A stretch of 57,067 nt of DNA, from assembly GCA_028280025.1 (NCBI GenBank), contig JANQMO010000073.1, positions 1-57,067 of the forward strand. The letters run 5' to 3'. The notes under the pieces are model-generated. The model was not told the DNA's origin and made no database searches. It saw only the letters and a program-made list of their open reading frames with translations. Made by a program: the position numbers and the translations under genes. Positions 8,997-17,673 of the stretch are shown one piece after another. Source of the stretch: Chlorobium sp. Its GTDB lineage: Bacteria; Bacteroidota; Chlorobiia; Chlorobiales; Chlorobiaceae. Numbering within the stretch: the stretch's first letter is position 1; the number at the start of each line of letters is the position of its first letter.

Positions 8997-9755
8997 GTGG
9001 CTGAAAACATTTCAGTAACCATACTCACGAAAAATTCTGAAAAGCATCTCAGGGAGTGTTTGCACGCTCTCCGCTCTTTCGATGAGATACTTGTCCTGGA
9101 TAACGGTTCAACCGATAATTCACTGCAGATCGCCAAAAGCTTCCCTAACGTGAAAGTTATCGAGCATGAGTTCATCGGCTTCGGCCCGCTCAAGAGGCTC
9201 GCCGCCCGGGAAGCGTCAAACGACTGGATTTTCTCCATCGACAGTGACGAAATCATGACCGAAGAGCTCGCTGACGAAATACGACATATCGAGCTCGAAA
9301 AAGATACTGTCTACTCGGTAAAAAGAGATAATTATTACCACCATGAAAAAATCACCTGCTGCGGGTGGGCCAACGACCGGGTTAACAGGCTTTTCAACAG
9401 GCAGAAAACAGGATTTGATGAAAAACTGGTTCACGAATCCGTGATGACCGATAATGGCATACAGATAAAGAAATTACTCGGCACGCTGAATCACTACACA
9501 TTTGACGACGCATCGCACCTGATAGAAAAGATGGACCACTATTCGTCCCTCTGGGCAAACGACAACAGGGGAAAGAAGAAATCCTCACCGTTCAAGGCAT
9601 TCCTTCGGGGGATGTTTACTTTTTTTAAATCCTATATTCTTCAAAAAGGCTTTCTTTCCGGCGGCAGCGGCTTGGTCATCTCCGTTTCCCATGCAAATGG
9701 CGCGTTTTACAAGTATATGAAACTCTATGAAGCCAACTCCCGCAATAACCTGTAG
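8997..9755 (+). CDS. Glycosyltransferase family 2, WaaE-like (LPS core type)
   Basis: A 252-residue GT-A fold glycosyltransferase beginning at GTG 8997 (MAENISVTILTKNSEKHL). The opening VTILTKNSEKHLRECL and LVLDNGSTDNS form the nucleotide-sugar site, and DWIFSIDSDE carries the metal-binding DSD. The later ITCCGWANDRVNRLFNR stretch resembles the WaaE/KdtX group of inner-core transferases. It probably acts at the cytoplasmic membrane on lipid A-core. Its 3' end overlaps the start of the next glycosyltransferase gene by 29 bases in another frame, so the two are likely translated together. Confidence 0.85.
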   Translation: MAENISVTILTKNSEKHLRECLHALRSFDEILVLDNGSTDNSLQIAKSFPNVKVIEHEFIGFGPLKRLAAREASNDWIFSIDSDEIMTEELADEIRHIELEKDTVYSVKRDNYYHHEKITCCGWANDRVNRLFNRQKTGFDEKLVHESVMTDNGIQIKKLLGTLNHYTFDDASHLIEKMDHYSSLWANDNRGKKKSSPFKAFLRGMFTFFKSYILQKGFLSGGSGLVISVSHANGAFYKYMKLYEANSRNNL

Positions 9756-10536
9756 CCTGATCGTAACCACATACAATCGGCCCGCAGCTCTCGACCTGGT
9801 ACTGGAAAGCGCTGCACGCCAGTCCATGCTGCCGAACGATATCATTGTCGCCGACGACGGCAGCACAAACGAAACGAAAACAATCGTCGAGCGGTTTTCG
9901 TCAGTATTTCCAAGCGCCGTCATTCATTCCTGGCACGAGGACAGAGGCTTCAGACTGGCTGCGTCGAGAAACAGGGCGATTGCTCTGTCAAAGAACGACT
10001 ACATCATCCTTGTAGACGGGGATATGATCCTGCACCGCCACTTCATCGGTGATCATCTTGCCTCAGCCAGACACAATCAGTTCATACAAGGCTCGAGAGT
10101 ACTTCTTTCCCGGAACACGACAGACAGAATCCTGACAAGCAGAAAAACCGATATCACTCTGTTTGAGAAAGGGATCAAAAACAGGGCTCATGCCATACAC
10201 AGCATGCAACTATCAAAACTGTTCTCAAAACGTAACAATACCCTGAAAGGAATTCGAGGCTGCAACATGTCTTTTTTTCGTGATGACTGTATAACAATCA
10301 ACGGCTTCAATGAAGACTTCACCGGATGGGGCAGGGAGGACAGCGAGTTTGTTGCGAGAATCTTCAACAACGGCTGGCATCGTCTTTCCGTTAAGTTCCG
10401 TGCGATCGCCTGCCATCTCTGGCACAAGGAACATTCAAGGAAATCCCTGCCGGAAAATGACGAAATTCTTGAAAAAACGCTTGCAGGCAGGCTGAAACGC
10501 TGTGCAAACGGAATCGACAAATACCTTGACGAGTGA
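9727..10536 (+). CDS. Glycosyltransferase family 2 with C-terminal galactosyltransferase-type domain
   Basis: A 269-residue GT2 enzyme. The N-terminal nucleotide-binding part reads CSLIVTTYNRPAALDLVL and IVADDGSTNET, and the metal site is IILVDGDMILH (DGD). Near residues 195-215 is FTGWGREDSEFVARIFNNG, the acceptor-side signature of the Glyco_transf_7C type. It overlaps the preceding WaaE-like gene by 29 bases. The donor and acceptor are not predictable. It fits an LPS core or outer-glycan assembly unit with its neighbours. Confidence 0.87.
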   Translation: MKPTPAITCSLIVTTYNRPAALDLVLESAARQSMLPNDIIVADDGSTNETKTIVERFSSVFPSAVIHSWHEDRGFRLAASRNRAIALSKNDYIILVDGDMILHRHFIGDHLASARHNQFIQGSRVLLSRNTTDRILTSRKTDITLFEKGIKNRAHAIHSMQLSKLFSKRNNTLKGIRGCNMSFFRDDCITINGFNEDFTGWGREDSEFVARIFNNGWHRLSVKFRAIACHLWHKEHSRKSLPENDEILEKTLAGRLKRCANGIDKYLDE

Positions 10537-10651
10537 CAAACCCGCCTCTCCAGCCATCCGCTCACCCATTCACCATCACGTATCTCAAGGCCGAAATGAA
10601 GCGCAGGCTGCAATCGGTTTTCAGTGATACAGGAATCCGGACTGTTCAATA

Positions 10652-11635
10652 ATGAAACTGAAAAAAATCCTGAGAAACGGAATAATGTATCCGGTTCGCA
10701 ACGCCTTTATAAAGGCAAATTACCATCTCGAAAACTTTACAGATGTCGTCTGGATCATAGGTGACGGGAGAAGCGGAACAACCTGGCTTGGTGACCTGAT
10801 CAATCACCAGGTCAGATACAGGCAGCTCTTCGAACCCTTTCATCCTCTCGAAATCGAGAGGATGAAATTCATGACCCCGTACCTGTACATGAGGTCCGGG
10901 AAAGAAAACCAACAGCTTGCCTCAGCTGCCCATGAGATCTTCACCGGAAAATTCATGCACGAGCGGGTCGATGTTGCAAATTATGCAATACACTATAACG
11001 GACTGCTGGTAAAAGATATTTTCGCGAACCTTTTTGCACACTGGCTGCGATCTCTTTACCCGGAAATAAAAATCATTCTGCTTGTCAGAAACCCGTTTTC
11101 AGTAGCCGTATCGAAATACAAAAGAAAGGACTGGTTATGGATCACTGATCCGATGGTGCTGCTTGACCAGCACCACCTCCATGCAGATTATCTTGAGCCT
11201 TTTGGCTCCCTTATAAGAAAAATCAGCAGTGAAAGTGATTATATCGTCAGGCAGGTCCTCATCTGGTCAATACTGTATTACGTCCCTTTACGCCAGTTCG
11301 ACCCCGGTACTATACATATCGCCTTTTACGAAGATGTTTTTTCCAGCCCGGAGCAGGAGGTTCAGAAGATAGTCGATTTTATCGGTCAGGGTACAGGCAG
11401 CCAGACCGTCCGGCTCAATAAAAACGTCATCAAAAAGCCAAGCAGAGTTGCGGGCAAGGAAAGCACGATTATACAACGAACATCGCCACTCACCTCATGG
11501 AAAAAAAGCGTCACATCCAGTCAGGTCGAGAAGGGAATGAAAATACTACAGGAATTCGGGTTCGACGGCCTCTACGATGAACAATCAAGACCGGACAGAA
11601 GGGTGATAGAAAGGCTTCATCGAGCCATGAACTGA
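10652..11635 (+). CDS. Sulfotransferase family protein (PAPS-dependent)
   Basis: A 327-residue protein with the PAPS-binding loop WIIGDGRSGTTWLGDLIN near residues 34-51 and the 3'-phosphate motif IILLVRNPFSVAVSKYKR near 145-162. These place it in the Sulfotransfer_1/3 superfamily. It lies downstream of two LPS-type glycosyltransferases on the same strand, which suggests a sugar of the cell-surface glycan as acceptor (inference). The 3' end converges on the MsbA-like exporter gene with a 34-base gap. PAPS-forming enzymes are not in the window. Confidence 0.82.
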   Translation: MKLKKILRNGIMYPVRNAFIKANYHLENFTDVVWIIGDGRSGTTWLGDLINHQVRYRQLFEPFHPLEIERMKFMTPYLYMRSGKENQQLASAAHEIFTGKFMHERVDVANYAIHYNGLLVKDIFANLFAHWLRSLYPEIKIILLVRNPFSVAVSKYKRKDWLWITDPMVLLDQHHLHADYLEPFGSLIRKISSESDYIVRQVLIWSILYYVPLRQFDPGTIHIAFYEDVFSSPEQEVQKIVDFIGQGTGSQTVRLNKNVIKKPSRVAGKESTIIQRTSPLTSWKKSVTSSQVEKGMKILQEFGFDGLYDEQSRPDRRVIERLHRAMN

Positions 11636-11669
11636 AAAGCTCCGGCGCAACAGAGCACTCGACGCATCG

Positions 11670-13565
11670 TCATGAGACCTGGGCAAACTGGATATCATAA
11701 TACATTTTATAGAGCCCGTCTCTGGCCACCAGTTCTTCGTGGCTCCCCTCTTCTGCAACTTTACCCTTGTCCAGGACGATAATCCGGTCTGCGCTCCTGA
11801 TGGTCGACAGCCTGTGAGCCACGACAAGTGCCGTTCTGTTTTCAAGGGCGTGGTCGATGGCCTCCTGCACAACTTTTTCAGACTCGTTGTCCAACGCACT
11901 TGTTGCTTCATCGAAAACAAGCAGATCGGGATTTTTCACCATCGCTCGTGCAATCGCAAGCCGCTGCCGCTGTCCACCTGAGAGCTGAACACCCCGGTCC
12001 CCGACCACCGTTCTGTACTGATCCGGTTTTGCCTCGATAAATCCATGGGCATTGGCAAGCTTTGCCGACCGGACAACACGGCCATGCTCCACGTCCCCAT
12101 GAAGACCGTATGCAATATTATTCTCGATCGTATCATTGAAAAGAATAACCTCCTGGCCTACAACACCGATCATGCTGCGCAGCTCTTTATAATCGAACTC
12201 CCGAATATCGGTTCCGTCAACGGAAATACTCCCCGAATCAACATCATAGAAACGCAGGAGGAGGTCTACGACTGTGGATTTTCCGGAGCCCGATTGTCCT
12301 ACAAGTCCGAGTACTTCTCCTTTTTTTATGTCAAACGAGACATGGTCAAGCACATAGGGCGCATCCGGAGATTTTTCATATTTGAAGCAGACGTTATCGA
12401 ACCTTATTCTGTCAGCAAACCCCTCTACCGGCGTTGAACCGTTCTTTACAAGCGGCTCTGCGTCTATCACCTCGAACAGCCTTTCAGCGGAAGCCATACC
12501 TTCCTGTATTTTCGAGTGCGCTTCTCCGAGCATCTTCATAGGACCCATAGCGGAATAGAGACTGAAAGCAAAGACAATCAGTTCGTTTGCAGACATCGCC
12601 CCCTCGAAAACCTGTAAACCGCCGAACCAGAGCACCATGGCTACAGCACCCACAAGAAGTGTCTCGTTCAGGGGGCCGACGATGTTGTGAAGGCTGTAAA
12701 TTTTAAGATCGAGCTTCCTGAACTCCCGGGTGAAGCTCTTGAACCGTTCAACCTCGACACCCTCTGACCCGCTTGATTTGATAACCTTGATCCCGTTGAA
12801 CTTTTCGTTGAGCACCGCGTTCATGTCCCCCATCCTTGAACGGAATACTTTTGCAAGTCGCTTTATCTGCTTGCCGATCAAGCGGATGACAGCAAAAATG
12901 ATGATGGTTATCGAAAAAGCGAAAAGAGTCAGTTTCCAGCTCAGGGCAAGCAATACCCCGACATAAACAATGATGGAAAAAGGATTCTGAATGAAATTGA
13001 TAAACGCCAGACTTATCGAATTCTGGACGTTCTGTACATCGTTGTACACATTGTTCATCAACCCGCCGACTCGACTCTTGTTGAAATAGTCGAGATGCAT
13101 TTCTATGATGGAATGAAAAACATCATCCCTGAGCTTCTTGGTTACTTTTGTCTGGATACGGTAGATAATCTGTTTGTTGAGATAGATGAACATGTTTTTC
13201 AATGCAAATGCCGCAATGAGGAATATGCAGATGTTCAACAGTGTCTCCTGTTTGCTCTCTGCATAAAAATAACTCTGGTAGAGCGTCGTAACAGTCTCCT
13301 GTATATCGTCGATACGCAGGGAGAAAGCGGCCTCCGGCACTGCCGCCCTTTCATCGTGATCCGAAACGCCGCTGTCAGCTACACCGGCTGTCCCGCCAGA
13401 GACTTCTATAGTCTTGTCTGCTGAAAAAATCTCGTTCAGGAGGGGAAGGATCGAATAGATCGACACGGCGCCAAGCAGAGAAGTCAGCATGCTCACCAGG
13501 ACGACAAGCACTATTCTCCCTTTCACAGGAGCAAGATATCGAAGGATTTTACCGAGAACCGTCAT
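11670..13565 (-). CDS. ABC transporter, fused permease/ATPase (MsbA-like lipid exporter)
   Basis: A 631-residue half-transporter: six membrane helices (residues ~15-330), then a nucleotide-binding domain with Walker A GQSGSGKSTVVDLLLRF, Q-loop MIGVVGQEV, signature LSGGQRQRLAIARA, Walker B LLVFDEATSALD and the H-loop AHRLST. The context of lipid A and LPS glycan genes makes an MsbA-type lipid or lipid-glycan flippase likely. The loop between helices 1 and 2 is unusually long, about 65 residues including an Ala/Gly/Asp-rich stretch at residues ~52-88. It stands alone on the minus strand, convergent with the sulfotransferase gene. Confidence 0.87.
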   Translation of the reverse strand: MTVLGKILRYLAPVKGRIVLVVLVSMLTSLLGAVSIYSILPLLNEIFSADKTIEVSGGTAGVADSGVSDHDERAAVPEAAFSLRIDDIQETVTTLYQSYFYAESKQETLLNICIFLIAAFALKNMFIYLNKQIIYRIQTKVTKKLRDDVFHSIIEMHLDYFNKSRVGGLMNNVYNDVQNVQNSISLAFINFIQNPFSIIVYVGVLLALSWKLTLFAFSITIIIFAVIRLIGKQIKRLAKVFRSRMGDMNAVLNEKFNGIKVIKSSGSEGVEVERFKSFTREFRKLDLKIYSLHNIVGPLNETLLVGAVAMVLWFGGLQVFEGAMSANELIVFAFSLYSAMGPMKMLGEAHSKIQEGMASAERLFEVIDAEPLVKNGSTPVEGFADRIRFDNVCFKYEKSPDAPYVLDHVSFDIKKGEVLGLVGQSGSGKSTVVDLLLRFYDVDSGSISVDGTDIREFDYKELRSMIGVVGQEVILFNDTIENNIAYGLHGDVEHGRVVRSAKLANAHGFIEAKPDQYRTVVGDRGVQLSGGQRQRLAIARAMVKNPDLLVFDEATSALDNESEKVVQEAIDHALENRTALVVAHRLSTIRSADRIIVLDKGKVAEEGSHEELVARDGLYKMYYDIQFAQVS

Positions 13566-13675
13566 GTACTATATCCGTCCCCTGTCATCGCAGGGCATAG
13601 TTGCGAAGAGCGCTCTTGTCACCTATGGATATATGAAAACAAACCTGCCGAAACAAATCCTGCTTCTCAGGGCCG

Positions 13676-14860
13676 CTATAGGCGATCCAGCAGCCCGGAT
13701 AACCCATGCTTTACGGCATTGATTGTCTGAAGCATTTCACTCTCGCCCAGGGCCGGGTGAACAAGAAACATCAAGCTTCTTTCTCCGCGGTCGCGAGCGA
13801 CAGGCAAACGCCGGTCTCCTGTAAATCCAATCCGGTCAAACGCTTTTTCCCGATAAATCTCCGGACAAACACCGCTAAAGCAGGGAACTCCGTAAGCATT
13901 GATCCGCTCAATCAGGATGTCCCTGGCATTTTCTATCTCAGCCAGGGCGCCATCTATAAAAGCATAGAATTTATAGTACGCATGCTCGACGTCATTTGTG
14001 GGCTCGTGTATCTCGATTCCGGGAAGAGCACGAAGTCCTTCGATGAGTATCGATGCATTTTTCCTCCTTCGCTCCAGCCATTCCGGCATCCTTCGAAGTT
14101 GAATCCTCCCAAGAACAGCCTGAATTTCCGTCATCCGCGCATTGGTGCCGAACGACTCATGCAGCCACCGGAAGCCTGGTTTATGATCTTTTTTACAGAC
14201 AGCCTCCCAGCTCTTTCCATGGTCCTTGTATGACCACATCCTTGACCAGATATCCTTGTCGTTTGTTGTCACCATTCCACCCTCGCCGCCGGTCGTCATG
14301 ATTTTGTCCTGGCAGAAACTCCAGGCTCCGACATGCCCGATCGTGCCGACCGACACGCCCTTGTATCGCGCCCCATGTGCCTGGGCACAGTCCTCAACGA
14401 CCTTTAAACCGTGCTTTTCCGAAAGGGCCATTATTGGTTCCATGTCACACGGATGACCCATGAGGTGAACGGGAATGACCGCCTTTGTTCTCGGTGTCAG
14501 CTTATCGGCAATCGTCTCTGAAGTAATCGTCAGGCTGTCACGGTCTACATCGGCTGCAACAGGAACTGCCCCCTGCATCACAACCGCACTGGCAGTGGCG
14601 ATAAATGTATAGCATGGAATGACCACCTCGTCACCAGCACCTATGCCAAGGGCCTCCAGAGCAATTTCAAGAGCAACCGTTCCGTTAGAAAGTGCCACGG
14701 CATGCCGGCATCCGCAATATGCCGCGAACTCTTTTTCAAATTCACGACCTTCATTACCTGTCCAGTAATTAACCTTGTTTGACATAAGAACCCGCGAAAC
14801 AGCTTCGGCTTCTTCCTGTGTATACGAAGGCCAGGGGGGGAAAGTCTCTTTCCTGTTCAT
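13676..14860 (-). CDS. DegT/DnrJ/EryC1/StrS aminotransferase, PglE/WeeJ-like
   Basis: A PLP enzyme of 394 residues that would aminate C4 of a UDP-4-keto-6-deoxy-HexNAc. I chose the ATG at 14860 (MNRKETFPPWPSYTQEEAEA), which matches WeeJ/PglE N termini. Visible landmarks are YWTGNEGREFEKEF, the cofactor region SNGTVALEIALEALG, VVEDCAQAHGARYKG (Asp binding the pyridine nitrogen) and FCQDKIMTTGGEGGM with the Schiff-base lysine. It is the last gene of a minus-strand set: GT4, sugar-phosphate transferase, acetyltransferase, aminotransferase. This is the bacillosamine (PglA-C-D-E) arrangement, with the matching dehydratase at 26089-28062. Confidence 0.88.
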   Translation of the reverse strand: MNRKETFPPWPSYTQEEAEAVSRVLMSNKVNYWTGNEGREFEKEFAAYCGCRHAVALSNGTVALEIALEALGIGAGDEVVIPCYTFIATASAVVMQGAVPVAADVDRDSLTITSETIADKLTPRTKAVIPVHLMGHPCDMEPIMALSEKHGLKVVEDCAQAHGARYKGVSVGTIGHVGAWSFCQDKIMTTGGEGGMVTTNDKDIWSRMWSYKDHGKSWEAVCKKDHKPGFRWLHESFGTNARMTEIQAVLGRIQLRRMPEWLERRRKNASILIEGLRALPGIEIHEPTNDVEHAYYKFYAFIDGALAEIENARDILIERINAYGVPCFSGVCPEIYREKAFDRIGFTGDRRLPVARDRGERSLMFLVHPALGESEMLQTINAVKHGLSGLLDRL

Positions 14861-14897
14861 TACGGCAACAACTATGGTATAACTGTTCTGGCTTTTG

Positions 14898-15557
14898 TCA
14901 TTGCTTTTGCAGCGGCTTGGCAGGATTACCTGCAACGGTCGTTCCCGGAGGAACGTTCTTCGTCACAACTGCTCCCATACCGATAACAGCTCCTGCACCA
15001 ATGACAAGAGGTTTGCCCTGCCTGCCCTGCCTGATCAAAGCACCGGTTCCCGCGAAGACATGATCTTCAACAATGACGTTTCCGTTGCATCTCACTCCCG
15101 GGGCAAACGTAACATAATCACCAATAATACAGTCATGAGCCACATGACTGTAATGATTGGCATGAAAATAATCCCCGATTCTGATATTCGATGTCAACGT
15201 AACAAACACACTGAGAATAGCCCCTTTTCCCAGTTGAACATCATCCATGACAATACTATTGGATGCCGTCACTGTCCATGGCTCTATGCCGTCATCGGCA
15301 TAACGTCCCGCAATCTTCTCCCGCGCCTTACTGTCGGCAACGGCAGTTGCCGCAAAATGCCGGCTCGCATCACGAGAAAGAAACTCTTCATACCGCAGCA
15401 CGGGATGACCATTGACATGAGACAATGCAGGATTGTCGTCAATAAAAACCAGCCGATCGGGAGAAACACCATATCGGGCCACTTGTGCACGCGCAAGCGG
15501 CATAACCTGACGGCCCATACCATTTGCGCCGTATACGGCATACAATGGTTCCTCCAT
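14898..15557 (-). CDS. pglD: Sugar O/N-acyltransferase, PglD/NeuD family
   Basis: A 219-residue left-handed beta-helix acetyltransferase. The N-terminal Rossmann-like part begins LYAVYGANGMGRQVMPLA. The hexapeptide repeats start near residue 100, with the acetyl-CoA and catalytic histidine segment YFHANHYSHVAHDCIIGD. The end VIGMGAVVTKNVPPGTTVAG closes the helix. By homology it would N-acetylate the 4-amino group made by the neighbouring aminotransferase, giving UDP-2,4-diacetamido-2,4,6-trideoxyhexose. Its ATG at 15557 directly abuts the stop of the sugar transferase gene. Confidence 0.85.
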   Translation of the reverse strand: MEEPLYAVYGANGMGRQVMPLARAQVARYGVSPDRLVFIDDNPALSHVNGHPVLRYEEFLSRDASRHFAATAVADSKAREKIAGRYADDGIEPWTVTASNSIVMDDVQLGKGAILSVFVTLTSNIRIGDYFHANHYSHVAHDCIIGDYVTFAPGVRCNGNVIVEDHVFAGTGALIRQGRQGKPLVIGAGAVIGMGAVVTKNVPPGTTVAGNPAKPLQKQ

Positions 15558-16160
15558 CTATATTTTGTTTTTTGATCCGTTAAAACGGGGCATGGTCACC
15601 TTTTCACTTGCATTGATGCCCTTCCTCGATATCACATTGCCGGCGGTCATAAAAAGTATTTTAAGGTCCAGCCAAAACGATCGATTATCGACATACCAGA
15701 CATCGAGAATAAATTTTTCTTCCCAGCCAATTGTGTTTCGGCCATTGACCTGAGCCCAACCCGTTATACCCGGCCTGACTTCATGACGTCTTGCCTGATC
15801 GTGCGAATACAACTCAAGATATTCCATCAGGAGAGGGCGCGGCCCGACGAGGCTCATATCCCCTATAAACACGTTCCAGAGTTCCGGCAGCTCGTCAAGG
15901 CTTGTCGAACGCAAAAACCGGCCCAGTCCTGTCAAGCGCTCGCTATTGGGCAGAAGAACGCCATCTGCATCACGCTCTTCTGTCATGGTCCTGAACTTGT
16001 ATATCCTGAAAGGTTTTCCATGTCTCCCCGGACGTATCTGGACAAAAAAAACCGGGCTGCCGAGAAATACGAGGACGAGAACGGCAAGGATCATGAGCAG
16101 CGGCGATGCAACAACTAACACCAGAAAACTCACAATGACGTCAAATGTTCTCTTTATCAT
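15558..16160 (-). CDS. pglC: Undecaprenyl-phosphate sugar-1-phosphate transferase, PglC-like
   Basis: A small (200 residues) initiating phosphoglycosyl transferase of the monotopic PglC type. It has one N-terminal hydrophobic helix (residues ~8-35), then FRIYKFRTMTEERDADG. The catalytic SLDELPELWNVFIGDMSLVG contains the DE pair, followed by GPRPLL and RPGITGWAQVNGRN. It would load the bacillosamine-type phosphosugar onto undecaprenyl phosphate at the inner membrane. The start overlaps the upstream gene's stop as TGATG (ATG at 16160); an in-frame GTG at 16163 also exists. Translational coupling with the GT4 gene is evident. Confidence 0.9.
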   Translation of the reverse strand: MIKRTFDVIVSFLVLVVASPLLMILAVLVLVFLGSPVFFVQIRPGRHGKPFRIYKFRTMTEERDADGVLLPNSERLTGLGRFLRSTSLDELPELWNVFIGDMSLVGPRPLLMEYLELYSHDQARRHEVRPGITGWAQVNGRNTIGWEEKFILDVWYVDNRSFWLDLKILFMTAGNVISRKGINASEKVTMPRFNGSKNKI

Positions 16161-17284
16161 CACAATCCGGCAATATCCATCAACTGACGGTTAATCTTGT
16201 GAACGTCATAACGATCCTCGGCTATGCGCCTGCTTTGCTTCCCCATATCTTCCCATTTATCAGGATTTTCACAGAACCATAACATCCTGCCTGCCAGGGC
16301 ATTGGCGTCACCTCCCGGAACGATGAAACCATTTTCACCTTCAATGATCGTCTCGCGACACCCCGGATTGTCGGTAGTCAGGACCGGCCTTCCAACAGCC
16401 ATCGCCTCGAGAATACTCCGCGATAAACCTTCCCCGTAAAAGGAAGGCAGAACAAACACATGGCAGCCGGCAAGAAACGGACGGACATCGTCGGTCCTTC
16501 CCAGATATTCGATAATACCATCATCATGCCACCCTTCAACCTCCTCCATTGAAATACCTGCAGGAGAAGGATCCGGCGGGCCAAGCAATCGGAACGTCGC
16601 TTCCGTATAGCTCTTTTTGACGACCTTTGCCGCCTGAACGTATTCCCGTACCCCTTTATCCCTTATCAGTCTTGCCGCCAGCAAAAACACGACCGGATGA
16701 ACCTCAGCCGGCATGGGCATCTGCCGGAAACGATCCAGATTCACCCCCGAACCTTCAACAATATGGCACAACTCTTCGGGAACGATCTTTTTTTCAATAA
16801 ATACGTTCCGGCTCATCGTATTCTGGAATATAACACTTCCGGCTTTCCGAAGCGCGGCACGATAAAGCCCCGACACGACCCATGCAAGCATGTCCCCCTT
16901 GGCCGACTTTCCCCTGAAAGCATATCCCAAACCGGTAATCAATCCAATAAAAGACCCCCTGAAAGACAGCATGCGCAAGGCAATACCGGTCCATATGACG
17001 GGCTTGATCGTATAGGCGATAACCATATCCGGCTGCAGTTCCCTGAATAGTCTAACAAGGGTCATGAGGGTTTCCAGATCACGAAAAGGATTCAAACCGT
17101 TCCTTTCGACAGGATATGGTCTGAAATCGGAACCAAGTACATTGATGCGGGCAATCTGTTCTTCAGATGCAGATTCGCTCATGGCTGTTACCTTGTGCCC
17201 GGCGGTAACGCATGCACGGATAAAATCGCCGCGAAAATTCGTTAAAGAACGGGGAATTGCACCGATTACAATGATATGGCTCAA
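16160..17284 (-). CDS. Glycosyltransferase family 4, PglA-like
   Basis: A 374-residue GT-B enzyme opening with HIIVIGAIPRSLTNFRGDF at a TTG start (17284). The C-terminal domain carries the E-x7-E retaining signature in FYGEGLSRSILEAMAVGRPV, and LLAARLIRDKGVREYVQA marks the donor site. The N-terminal region with MVIAYTIKPVIWTGIAL resembles PglA and related transferases that add the second sugar to a lipid-linked bacillosamine-type residue. It is first in the pglA-C-D-E order and overlaps pglC by a base. The exact donor (GalNAc in Campylobacter) is not shown here. Confidence 0.82.
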   Translation of the reverse strand: MSHIIVIGAIPRSLTNFRGDFIRACVTAGHKVTAMSESASEEQIARINVLGSDFRPYPVERNGLNPFRDLETLMTLVRLFRELQPDMVIAYTIKPVIWTGIALRMLSFRGSFIGLITGLGYAFRGKSAKGDMLAWVVSGLYRAALRKAGSVIFQNTMSRNVFIEKKIVPEELCHIVEGSGVNLDRFRQMPMPAEVHPVVFLLAARLIRDKGVREYVQAAKVVKKSYTEATFRLLGPPDPSPAGISMEEVEGWHDDGIIEYLGRTDDVRPFLAGCHVFVLPSFYGEGLSRSILEAMAVGRPVLTTDNPGCRETIIEGENGFIVPGGDANALAGRMLWFCENPDKWEDMGKQSRRIAEDRYDVHKINRQLMDIAGL

Positions 17285-17673
17285 AATAATTCTATAAATT
17301 GGTTTACATAACAGGCAAAGTTCCCTGGAGACCCGATCAACACAACAAATCCTCCGAAACCGATATGCCGGTTCCGTTTTTCGAGCCGTAAGAAAGACAT
17401 AATAATAAATACCAAAACAACCGGCTCAAAACCTATCAGACTTTCCGATATTTACAACCGGCCCCCCATCCGGCAGATTCATAAAAAAGAAAATCCATTG
17501 TTCATACCTGAAACCCTGAAATTTTTATCCCTGTTTTTTCTGTATATCAGTCTTATAATAAACTGATGGATCACCTGTAAACCCAAACCACCTTTCACTC
17601 TCTGGAACAAGAACTCTGATCCGGGGTATATCGAAATGTATCTTCAATACGTCAATTTCTGCAACACCGGTTT
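17285..17673. other. 389-base divergent promoter region
   Basis: Separates the minus-strand pglA-C-D-E unit from the plus-strand Wzy-like gene, so it must hold at least two promoters. It is relatively AT-rich, and I could not single out convincing -35/-10 pairs. No gene, RNA or repeat was recognised. Confidence 0.5.
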
